A stretch of 47,275 nucleotides of DNA from Marinifilaceae bacterium. GTDB lineage: Bacteria > Bacteroidota > Bacteroidia > Bacteroidales > Marinifilaceae. A program made the position numbers and the translations under genes. Location of the stretch: positions 1-47,275 of the forward strand of contig JAGBFU010000032.1 of NCBI GenBank assembly GCA_017936285.1, written 5' to 3'. Below, piece by piece: positions 1 through 6,915 of the stretch (position 1 is the first letter of the stretch; each line of letters starts with the position of its first letter). Below the pieces are notes generated by a model that saw nothing but the letters and a program-made list of their open reading frames with translations, was not told the origin of the DNA and did no database searches.

Positions 1-88
1 ATCTTTACATTTATCTCAATCTGTCAAGTAACGTTTTCTCTACTTGCTATCCCGTGGATTTGCTTTAATTTGTGGTCTACCAACCCCC
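1..88 (+). repeat. Dispersed repeat family A, copy 1 (left end outside window)
   Basis: This copy matches the unit at 89-198 almost base for base, including the GATTTGCTTT arm at 57-66 and the CTACCAACCCCC end at 77-88. Its left arm lies before the window. It sits directly next to copy 2, so two units are in tandem. No gene is supported in 1-307; the short open frame across it is repeat sequence. Confidence 0.8.
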
Positions 89-254
89 AAAGCAAATCTG
101 TGCAAATCTTATCATTACATTTATCCCAATCTGTCAAGTAACGTTTTCTTTATTTGCTATCTTGTGGATTTGCTTTAATTTGTTGTCTACCAACCCCCTA
201 AATCCCCCTTCACTTGGTTCACTACGTTCACCTGCGTTAATAAGGGGGACTTAT
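89..254 (+). repeat. Dispersed repeat family A, copy 2, with hairpin tail
   Basis: The core unit (89-198) is bounded by a perfect 10-bp inverted repeat, AAAGCAAATC at 89-98 and GATTTGCTTT at 167-176. A tail follows that folds as an 8-bp hairpin, TCCCCCTT at 203-210 with AAGGGGGA at 242-249. Core and tail together reappear at 35791-35955. The conserved inverted ends and hairpin suggest a non-coding MITE- or REP-like element rather than decayed coding sequence; mobility is inference. Confidence 0.8.
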
Positions 255-284
255 TCCTAATTCCTAAGTCCTAATTCCTAATTA
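253..284 (+). repeat. 7-nt direct repeat array (TCCTAAT type)
   Basis: Several nearly perfect copies of ATTCCTA follow repeat A and run up to the promoter of the MFS gene. The same heptamer recurs at 3706-3756, inverted at 12911-12927, and in degenerate form at about 3468-3484 and 32242-32272. Confidence 0.7.
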
Positions 285-291
285 AAATTGT

Positions 292-299
292 TATCTTTG
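292..299 (+). promoter_or_regulatory. Bacteroidota -7 promoter element (TATCTTTG)
   Basis: TATCTTTG matches TAnnTTTG and lies only 8 nt before the ATG at 308. If it is used, the transcript would start within a few bases of the start codon, giving an almost leaderless mRNA. No clear TTTG -33 box is visible. Confidence 0.5.
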
Positions 300-307
300 C
301 AGTTTGT

Positions 308-1582
308 ATGCAGAACGTAGTTACAAGAAATATCAGGTGTCTTTATGTAATCAAGGTGGCAAAATGGTTCTCCTTGGTAATGCCCATATTGTACCTGTTT
401 TACAGTGACAACGGCTGCTCACTCGAGGATATAAGCATCTTGAAATCTGTATATTCCTTGGTACCCGTAATCCTTGACATTCCAACAAGTTACCTTGCCG
501 ATTCATGGGGAAGAAAGAACTGCCTTATCGTTGGCGTATTGGCAACATTCCTTGGTTTCTTAGTATATTCATTGACAGCAAGCTTTGCAATGTTCTTAGT
601 TGCAGAGATTATATTGGGTATCGGACAAAGTATGCTCTCAGGAGCCGACTCCGCCCTCCTCTACGACTCACTCATGCAGGAGGATCGCGAAGAGGAGTAC
701 CTGAAATATGAGGGACGTGTTACAATGACAGGAAACATATCAGAGGCAATAGCCGGAGTACTTGGAGGTGCCATTGCCATAGTATCACTTAGATACAACT
801 TCTACGCACAATGTTTTGTGGCATTTATCGGAATCCCTGCAGCCTTTATGCTAAAGGAGCTCGATACAAAACGTCCTATCAGCAATCCCATATCAAGCAT
901 ATGGAAAATTATCCGCTTCTCATTAGTCGATAATCCTCGCCTGCGCTACGACATACTCTTCTCAGGAGTGATAGGTGCAGCAACCCTTACAATGGCCTGG
1001 ATGGTGCTGGCAATACTGGGAGTAATGTTCCCAGGAGGCGACATGAACAGCCTTGACTACAGCAATATGAACACATTGTGGACCGGTATAATCTGGACCG
1101 CATTGAACATGATTGTAGGAATTGCATCGCTCTACTCAGACTCGTTGACAAAAGTGTTCGGAATCACAAAAGCATATATTCTTATACTTATTTTCATCAC
1201 ATTGGGATATTTGGTAACAGCTCTACTCATCCCCTATTTGGGCGAGTTTAATAATCCATTCGCAGCCAAGATGGGAACTCTGTGTCTGTTATCGCTGCTA
1301 TTCTTCTATATTGTGCGAGGTTTCGTAACCCCTCTCTTGAAGGGATATATAAACCGACAGACACATCCCGAAATGCGAGCAACTGTACTCTCGATTAGAA
1401 ACTTTGTAATCAGAATTGTATTCTCTATAATATTCCCGGTTGCAGGATGGATTTGCGACAACTACACAAATGACACACAGACCAACCTGTCCACTGCACT
1501 CTATTTTGTAGCAGCAGTTATATTCATTCCGGGAGCACTATTTTTAATTGCACAAAAGCGTAGTACTCAACAACCATCATGA
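308..1582 (+). CDS. Major facilitator superfamily transporter
   Basis: A 424-residue polytopic inner-membrane protein with about 11-12 hydrophobic segments, the usual MFS size. The loop between helices 2 and 3 carries the MFS motif-A remnant ADSWGRK at residues 64-70. The second half (about 225-415) is a second six-helix bundle. The substrate cannot be inferred; similar Bacteroidota proteins are annotated only as MFS transporters. The ATG at 308 puts the first helix at a normal distance from the N-terminus. Its last four bases overlap the start of topB (ATGA junction), so the two are likely cotranscribed and translationally coupled. Confidence 0.85.
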   Translation: MQNVVTRNIRCLYVIKVAKWFSLVMPILYLFYSDNGCSLEDISILKSVYSLVPVILDIPTSYLADSWGRKNCLIVGVLATFLGFLVYSLTASFAMFLVAEIILGIGQSMLSGADSALLYDSLMQEDREEEYLKYEGRVTMTGNISEAIAGVLGGAIAIVSLRYNFYAQCFVAFIGIPAAFMLKELDTKRPISNPISSIWKIIRFSLVDNPRLRYDILFSGVIGAATLTMAWMVLAILGVMFPGGDMNSLDYSNMNTLWTGIIWTALNMIVGIASLYSDSLTKVFGITKAYILILIFITLGYLVTALLIPYLGEFNNPFAAKMGTLCLLSLLFFYIVRGFVTPLLKGYINRQTHPEMRATVLSIRNFVIRIVFSIIFPVAGWICDNYTNDTQTNLSTALYFVAAVIFIPGALFLIAQKRSTQQPS

Positions 1583-3393
1583 TAGTATGTATAGCCGAGA
1601 AGCCAAGCGTGGCACAAAGCATAGCCAACGTTTTAGGAGCAAACACCAAACGCAACGGATATTACGAGGGTAACGGTTACCAAGTAACCTGGACCTTCGG
1701 TCATTTGTGTACCCTTAAAGAGCCACATGACTATGAACAGACATGGAAGAGCTGGCGCATGGATATACTTCCTATGTTTCCTCAAAGATTCGGTATCAAA
1801 CTGATCAGTGACAAAGGTATCGAGAAACAATTTGCAATAATCACCGAGCTATATAAAAATGCAGATTTGATTATTAACTGTGGCGATGCCGGTCAGGAGG
1901 GAGAGCTGATTCAGCGCTGGGTTATACAAAAAAGCGGTGCAAAATGCCCCATTAAACGTTTATGGATCTCATCCCTTACCGACGAGGCCATCAAAGAGGG
2001 ATTCGATAAGCTAAAAAATCAGGAGGAGTTCGACTCGCTATATCAGGCGGGACTATCACGTTCAATTGGCGATTGGCTGTTGGGAATGAATGCAACACGT
2101 GCATACACTTTGCGTTATGGACGCGAAAAACAGATACTCTCAATTGGTCGAGTACAGACACCAACCCTTGCCCTTATCGTAAACAGACAACGCGAAATCG
2201 AGAACTTTATCCCCAAGGATTACTGGGAACTAAAGACCGTTTACCGCGAGGTTACGTTCAACTCCACCAAGGGTAAATTCGACACCCCCGAGGAGGCACA
2301 GGAGTTGCTTGAAAAGATAAAAGAGGCCCCATTTACAGTTACATCGGTAACCGAGAAAAAGGGTAAAGAGGCACCCCCTCGCCTGTTTGATTTGACATCA
2401 CTTCAGGTTGAGTGCAACAAGAAGTTCGGATTCTCGGCCGACGACACCTTAAAGACAATCCAATCGCTCTATGAGAAGAAGTGGACAACCTACCCTCGTG
2501 TAGATACCACCTTTTTGAGCGAGGACATATACCCCAAATGCGGAGCCATACTTAACGCACTTCCAAAGAGTTACACCAAGTATCTTGACCCGCTTCGAGG
2601 GAAAAAACTACTGAAATCCAAAAAGGTATTCGACAACAGCAAGGTAACGGATCACCATGCAATCATCCCTACCAATGTAACACCTGGAGGCATGACAGAT
2701 ATGGAGAAGATGGTCTATGATCTGATTGCACGCCGTTTCATTGCTGCATTCTACCCCGATTGCACCTTCAACACCACAACCGTTGTAGGCGAGGCCAATA
2801 AAGTTGAGTTCAAGACATCGGGCAAGGTAATTATTGACCCGGCATGGCGCATTGTCTTCCAAAAAGAGGAGACACCAAATGCTGTTCAACCTATTCAACA
2901 GGAGTCAGCCAATAACGAGAACGACGAAGAGAAGGGACTTCCACAATTTGTAAAAGGGGAATCTGGTCCTCACACTCCTGATTTACAACAGCGTCAAACC
3001 CAGCCTCCAAAACCATACACCGAGGCTACCTTGCTTCGCACAATGGAGACTGCCGGAAAACTTGTAGAGAACGATGAACTGCGCGATGCTCTTAAAGAGA
3101 ACGGGATTGGGCGTCCATCAACACGTGCTGCAATTATTGAGACACTCTTTAAGCGAGGCTACATACGAAAAGAGCGCAAAAACCTTATAGCCACACAAAC
3201 CGGCTTAGAGCTTATTGATACAATTAAGGACGAGTTATTGAAATCCGCAGAGCTGACCGGACAGTGGGAGGCAAAACTGCGTAAAATTGAGAAAAAGGAG
3301 TACGCAGCTGCCGACTTCATCAAAGAGCTTAAAGAGATGGTTTGGAATATAACCTGGCGTGTCCGCAACGACATTGGTGCCAAACGCATATAA
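1579..3393 (+). CDS. topB: DNA topoisomerase III (type IA)
   Basis: Single-strand-passing type IA topoisomerase acting on negatively supercoiled DNA and recombination intermediates. The TOPRIM domain (about 1-150) has AEKPS at 6-10 and the acidic GDAGQEGE at 102-109. The nucleophilic Tyr is Y305 in TYPRVDT. SIGRVQTPTLA (188-198), DHHAIIPT and GIGRPSTRAAII are further family motifs. At 604 residues it is somewhat short for TopB, and no C-terminal cysteine zinc motifs are present. Bacteroidales often carry several topB copies, some on mobile elements; nothing here indicates a mobile origin beyond the nearby repeats. It overlaps the MFS gene by 4 nt. Confidence 0.95.
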   Translation: MIVCIAEKPSVAQSIANVLGANTKRNGYYEGNGYQVTWTFGHLCTLKEPHDYEQTWKSWRMDILPMFPQRFGIKLISDKGIEKQFAIITELYKNADLIINCGDAGQEGELIQRWVIQKSGAKCPIKRLWISSLTDEAIKEGFDKLKNQEEFDSLYQAGLSRSIGDWLLGMNATRAYTLRYGREKQILSIGRVQTPTLALIVNRQREIENFIPKDYWELKTVYREVTFNSTKGKFDTPEEAQELLEKIKEAPFTVTSVTEKKGKEAPPRLFDLTSLQVECNKKFGFSADDTLKTIQSLYEKKWTTYPRVDTTFLSEDIYPKCGAILNALPKSYTKYLDPLRGKKLLKSKKVFDNSKVTDHHAIIPTNVTPGGMTDMEKMVYDLIARRFIAAFYPDCTFNTTTVVGEANKVEFKTSGKVIIDPAWRIVFQKEETPNAVQPIQQESANNENDEEKGLPQFVKGESGPHTPDLQQRQTQPPKPYTEATLLRTMETAGKLVENDELRDALKENGIGRPSTRAAIIETLFKRGYIRKERKNLIATQTGLELIDTIKDELLKSAELTGQWEAKLRKIEKKEYAAADFIKELKEMVWNITWRVRNDIGAKRI

Positions 3394-3397
3394 AAAA

Positions 3398-3446
3398 GAG
3401 GGTTCATGTCAAAGTCTTATGACTGATTAGTCACCCTCCTCTATTT
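3398..3446 (+). terminator. Possible intrinsic terminator after topB
   Basis: GAGGGT at 3398-3403 pairs with ACCCTC at 3433-3438, with a nested AGTC/GACT stem inside, followed by a T-rich run at 3441-3447. It lies 5 nt after the topB stop codon. The stem is short for its loop, so confidence is moderate. Confidence 0.5.
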
Positions 3447-3483
3447 TTACTGCGAGTCTCCTAACTCCTAACTGTTCACTAAT

Positions 3484-3612
3484 CCTAATTCGCAAACACT
3501 GCGTGTTTCCGCAAAATCGGCGACGGTTAACCACACTTCGTGTGCTTCTACTCCTCGCGGCTCAGCATAATCCAAGTAAACTTGGCTTCTGCTCTCACCT
3601 TGCACGATTTTT
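3484..3612 (+). repeat. Dispersed repeat family B, copy 1
   Basis: This 129-nt unit is followed head-to-tail by a shorter copy. It contains three small hairpins: AAACAC/GTGTTT (3494-3508), CACAC/GTGTG near 3532-3544, and the palindrome CCAAGT-AA-ACTTGG (3572-3585). Part of it recurs at 32138-32203. The gene-free stretch 3394-3758 consists of a terminator, repeats and heptamers; no gene is supported. Confidence 0.8.
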
Positions 3613-3708
3613 CCTAATTCGCAAACACAAAGTGTTTCCGCAAAATCGGCTGCGGTTCGGCATAATCCAAGTAAAATTGGCTTCTGCTCTCACCTTGCAC
3701 GATTTTTC
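3613..3708 (+). repeat. Dispersed repeat family B, copy 2 (internal deletion)
   Basis: Same start and end as copy 1 but lacking about 33 internal bases (the CACAC/GTGTG hairpin block). In the first hairpin (3623-3637) the stem AAACAC/GTGTTT is unchanged while the loop differs (AAA instead of TGC). That suggests the structure is conserved rather than the sequence. Confidence 0.8.
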
Positions 3709-3756
3709 CTAATTCCTAATTCCTAATTCCTACTTACTAATTCCTAATTCCTAATT
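3706..3756 (+). repeat. 7-nt direct repeat array at the 3' end of the DUF4251-like gene
   Basis: About seven tandem or near-tandem copies of the ATTCCTA heptamer run directly up to the stop codon of the minus-strand gene at 3759. They resemble the array at 253-284. Confidence 0.7.
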
Positions 3757-3758
3757 AA

Positions 3759-4352
3759 CTAATTAGTCGTCGCCGGAACGTAGTCTGTAACACTACCCTT
3801 GAAAGTCAAACCATACTCATACTGACTAAAGGTAAACTCAATTTTGCCCTGATCTGAATTAGCGTCAAGGGTCAAAACACATGGGATAGTTGCACCTGCA
3901 TTCAATCCATTCTCCTTAGTCAATACCAAATCGAACTTCAATGTTACCTTACCCTTCTTATCCTCTTTATATTCATCATTCTGAATAGTTCCCTGGAATG
4001 CACCCTCCTTAAAGTAGTAATACTCCTTCGGATCACGGTTGAAGAAATCGGTAACCATCAAACCATTTGCACCAGCCATAATAAAGCTACTGATTGAGGT
4101 TGGATATTCAGGATTCATATTCTGAGACATTACAGAGTTTACGCTACCGACACTTGACTCCTTCTCCAACATCATTGTCTTGGCATTGAATTGCCACATA
4201 TGCTTCATAATAGCATTACGAGCATTAGCACCTCTGATTGAATCCAAACGGGCAGCCTCTGCCTTAATAGCCTTCTTATTTACCTTTTGAGCCTCTGCAT
4301 TACCAATGCAACACATTGCAATTACTGCACATAAAAAAAGAATTTTCTTCAT
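3759..4352 (-). CDS. DUF4251-like secreted protein
   Basis: A 197-residue protein with a clear signal peptide (residues 1-21, cleavage after ...IGNAEA). A Lys/Ala-rich segment follows, then a predicted beta-rich body of about 130 residues with the order expected for DUF4251, a Bacteroidota-restricted family of unknown function. Likely periplasmic or outer-membrane associated. The family assignment is from general resemblance (signal peptide, length, '...Y.F..G.F.G.I.N' pattern) and not from a search. It appears monocistronic, with its own promoter at 4393-4400. Confidence 0.7.
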   Translation of the reverse strand: MKKILFLCAVIAMCCIGNAEAQKVNKKAIKAEAARLDSIRGANARNAIMKHMWQFNAKTMMLEKESSVGSVNSVMSQNMNPEYPTSISSFIMAGANGLMVTDFFNRDPKEYYYFKEGAFQGTIQNDEYKEDKKGKVTLKFDLVLTKENGLNAGATIPCVLTLDANSDQGKIEFTFSQYEYGLTFKGSVTDYVPATTN

Positions 4353-4392
4353 TGTTTGTATACTTTTAAAGGTTAGTACTTCTATTTTGCCA

Positions 4393-4400
4393 CAAAGTTA
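4393..4400 (-). promoter_or_regulatory. Bacteroidota -7 promoter element (TAACTTTG) of the DUF4251-like gene
   Basis: On the minus strand TAACTTTG matches TAnnTTTG exactly and lies 40 nt before the start codon at 4352. A matching -33 TTTG is not obvious. Confidence 0.55.
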
Positions 4401-4440
4401 CACTTTTGAGAAATAATATTAACTTAAAAAATATTAATTT

Positions 4441-5601
4441 TCACTCTATACAGCGCAAAAAATCGAATAAGCAACCATACTCTTCATCCGGAATTGCAGC
4501 ATTTACAGCAAATCGAATCATTGCTCTGCCTTTAGGCACCGTCGGATACCGCACAGGAATAACATAGTAGCCATTGTTTCTGAACATCTCACACATCTCC
4601 TCGGCAGCAACGTTATCTCCACATATAAGCGGTACAATATGTGATGAACCTCCTGTTTCAAAGCCCTGCTCCTCAAGAACGGCACGAAACTCTTCTGCAA
4701 CCTGATTCAATCTGATACGCATCTCATAAAACTCCGGCATTCTGTTTAAAACATATCTTGTCCACGCAACATTTATAGGGGGCAAAGCAGAGGTATATAT
4801 TAATGTACGCTGAGTGTTGATCAGATACTCCCGATATAACGAGTCAGATATCAGAAAGGCACCTGTCGATGCCAAGGCCTTTCCAAAATTACCTACAATA
4901 AAATCCACCTCATCAATACAACACTGCTCTTCACATATACCCAAACCATTTGTTCCACGTACACCGAACGAATATGATTCGTCAATATACAAAAAGGCAT
5001 CGTACTCACGTTTAATTTCGCACAACTGCTGCAAATTCACAACATCGCCACTCAGTCCAAAGAGCGATTCCGTAACAATAAAGACATTCTCAAATCTTTC
5101 ACGCTCACGGCTCAATATATATCTGAGATGATCATAATCAAGATGATTGTAGCGCATTACCTCAACCTCGGCCAATTTGATTCCGTCAACTATGCTCGCC
5201 TTTACATGCTTATCAACTATTATCAAATCATTCTTACCTGTCAAAGCCGGCAAAATACCGATATTTGCATGGTATCCGGAGTTGAAAACCAAAGCACTAT
5301 CTCGCCCATACAGTTCAGCTAAATCATCCTCGAGCAAGGCATATTGATTGTGATTTCCTGCAATAAGTCGAGACGAGGCTGCAGAGAAAGGGATACTCTT
5401 GATATCAAGACGCTTATGAAAATCCTCTATCAAATTCGGATTTGAAGCTAAACCCAGATAGTCATCAGACGACAGATTCAACAACTCCTCTCCATTGCTG
5501 TTTACAAGAAATCCATTAAGTTCAACATTGTGCAATGTGCGGTAATTTCCAGCCTCTGCAAAAGTTGATATTTTCTTTATATATCTCTCACTATTTGGCA
5601 T
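4441..5601 (-). CDS. BioF/KBL-family PLP-dependent acyl-CoA:amino acid synthase-like protein
   Basis: A 386-residue fold-type I PLP enzyme of the alpha-oxoamine synthase family (8-amino-7-oxononanoate synthase, 2-amino-3-ketobutyrate CoA ligase, serine palmitoyltransferase). The PLP-binding Lys is K241 in GNFGKAL, and D207 in DESYSFG is the usual pyridine-nitrogen Asp. Two histidines normally touching PLP appear replaced: the NHAS His by K134 (HVKAS, residues 132-136) and the DxAH His by Y210. No other biotin genes are nearby, so a bioF role is uncertain. It stands alone, divergent from queC. Confidence 0.8.
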   Translation of the reverse strand: MPNSERYIKKISTFAEAGNYRTLHNVELNGFLVNSNGEELLNLSSDDYLGLASNPNLIEDFHKRLDIKSIPFSAASSRLIAGNHNQYALLEDDLAELYGRDSALVFNSGYHANIGILPALTGKNDLIIVDKHVKASIVDGIKLAEVEVMRYNHLDYDHLRYILSRERERFENVFIVTESLFGLSGDVVNLQQLCEIKREYDAFLYIDESYSFGVRGTNGLGICEEQCCIDEVDFIVGNFGKALASTGAFLISDSLYREYLINTQRTLIYTSALPPINVAWTRYVLNRMPEFYEMRIRLNQVAEEFRAVLEEQGFETGGSSHIVPLICGDNVAAEEMCEMFRNNGYYVIPVRYPTVPKGRAMIRFAVNAAIPDEEYGCLFDFLRCIE

Positions 5602-5678
5602 TTATCTAATTTTATATACAATATTTCACAAACCACAAAAAAGTCGGTGCAAGTTACAAAAATCTATCTTAATTTCGC

Positions 5679-5686
5679 TACTTTTG
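5679..5686 (+). promoter_or_regulatory. Bacteroidota -7 element (TACTTTTG) for the queCDE operon
   Basis: TACTTTTG lies 38 nt before the queC ATG. The resulting leader would be about 30 nt, too short for a typical preQ1 riboswitch. Confidence 0.55.
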
Positions 5687-5692
5687 CATGAG

Positions 5693-5700
5693 CAAATCTA
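5693..5700 (-). promoter_or_regulatory. Possible -7 element (TAGATTTG) for the BioF-like gene
   Basis: The minus-strand TAGATTTG fits TAnnTTTG and overlaps the region where the queC transcript would begin, so the two divergent promoters would be interlocked. Confidence 0.3.
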
Positions 5701-5723
5701 CATTAAAGGGATAACATCAAAAT

Positions 5724-6398
5724 ATGAGTAAAAAAGCAATTGTTCTACTATCGGGTGGTCTTGACTCCACTACAGCCCTGTATCAGGCAAAGAGTGAAGG
5801 GTATGAGGTTTACGCTCTGACATTTCTATATGGACAAAAGCACGACAAAGAGCTGGAGTGTGCTAAAAACATTGCAATCAAAGCGGGGGCAAAAGCACAC
5901 AAAATCATAAATATTCCTCTTAACAGCTGGGATGGATGTTCACTGACCGACACTAAGATGGAGATTGAAGACGGCGATATAAACCGTACAGATATTCCGG
6001 ATACCTATGTACCGGCACGAAACATGGTATTTCTCTCAATTGCAGCATCGTATGCCGACGCAATGGAGATAACAGACATATTTATAGGAGTAAGTGAAGT
6101 TGACTACTCCGGCTACATTGATTGTCGCGAAACATTCATCAAAGCGATGGAGAATGCCATAAACGAAGGTACGGTTTTAGGTGTTGAGCAAGGAAAACAT
6201 ATTACTATCCATGCTCCGTTTATGCATATGTCCAAAGCTGACGAGATTAAGCTCGGCGTTAGTTTGGGAGTAGATTATGGTGATACATGGAGTTGCTATC
6301 GCGGAGGCGATGAACCATGCGGAACCTGTGACAGTTGTCTGTTGCGAGCAGCTGCTTTTGAAGCAGCCGGATGCAAGGATCCATTAACAAACAAATAA
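5724..6398 (+). CDS. queC: 7-cyano-7-deazaguanine synthase
   Basis: Converts 7-carboxy-7-deazaguanine to preQ0 with ATP and ammonia in queuosine precursor synthesis; cytoplasmic. The PP-loop LLSGGLDSTT (residues 8-17) binds ATP. The C-terminal zinc site is visible as CYRGGDEPCGTCDSC. At 224 residues it is full length. It is the first gene of a queC-queD-queE set; queD starts 4 nt after the stop. Confidence 0.97.
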   Translation: MSKKAIVLLSGGLDSTTALYQAKSEGYEVYALTFLYGQKHDKELECAKNIAIKAGAKAHKIINIPLNSWDGCSLTDTKMEIEDGDINRTDIPDTYVPARNMVFLSIAASYADAMEITDIFIGVSEVDYSGYIDCRETFIKAMENAINEGTVLGVEQGKHITIHAPFMHMSKADEIKLGVSLGVDYGDTWSCYRGGDEPCGTCDSCLLRAAAFEAAGCKDPLTNK

Positions 6399-6402
6399 TA
6401 GT

Positions 6403-6915
6403 ATGATTATCCGAAAGTTATTTAAATTTGAGGGAGCACACATTGTTCGTAACTGTACCTCAGTGCGTTGTCGTGAAAACATCCATGGCCACTCATACAT
6501 TGTTGAGGTATTCTTGACCTCTGACAAACTTGATAATGGATATATGGTAACCGATTTTGCCAGATTGGCGAAAATCAAACAGGTTATCGATGCTTTTGAC
6601 CACTCGTATATCCTGTGGGATCAGGAGGATGCGGAGTTCAAAGATTTTGTATATAAATACAACAAACGTATAGTAGAGATTCCGGTATCACCCTCTGCCG
6701 AAGGGTTTGCTCTGCTCTTTTTAAAGATATCAGACTCAATTATCAACAAAATGGAGCGAGTTAATGGCGAGGGCAATGTCAAAATCAGCAGTGTGCGTGT
6801 GCATGAGACAGCTACAGGCTATGCCGAGGCCTTCATAGATGATCTTAAGATGGCTGATTTTGAAATATCGGACGTTCACTACTCTGATGCAATACTGGAA
6901 GAATGGAGAGATTGA
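6403..6915 (+). CDS. queD: 6-carboxytetrahydropterin synthase
   Basis: Makes 6-carboxy-5,6,7,8-tetrahydropterin from 7,8-dihydroneopterin triphosphate. The zinc/catalytic motif CRENIHGHSY is near residues 24-33, with the Cys four residues before HGH. VHETATGYAEAF near the C-terminus contains the conserved His-Glu pair. At 170 residues it is longer than the about 120-residue E. coli enzyme, which is common in this phylum. It overlaps queE by 13 nt, indicating coupled translation. Confidence 0.95.
   Translation: MIIRKLFKFEGAHIVRNCTSVRCRENIHGHSYIVEVFLTSDKLDNGYMVTDFARLAKIKQVIDAFDHSYILWDQEDAEFKDFVYKYNKRIVEIPVSPSAEGFALLFLKISDSIINKMERVNGEGNVKISSVRVHETATGYAEAFIDDLKMADFEISDVHYSDAILEEWRD

Noticed and set aside
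72..260. 62-residue open frame
   Set aside because: It lies entirely inside repeat A copies and their hairpin tail; the composition follows the repeat, and no start signal or homology is visible.
1579..3393. Integrated mobile element carrying topB
   Set aside because: No transposase, integrase, attachment repeat or conjugation gene accompanies it; nearby repeats are non-coding and also occur beside unrelated genes.
3503..3712. 69-residue open frame
   Set aside because: It spans two tandem copies of repeat B; the translated repeats simply reflect the duplicated DNA.
3706..3756. CRISPR array
   Set aside because: The repeats are 7 nt and contiguous with no spacers, and no cas genes are present.
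5687..5723. preQ1 riboswitch upstream of queC
   Set aside because: Only about 30 nt of leader remain after the promoter, and I see no pseudoknot-type pairing or conserved preQ1 core.
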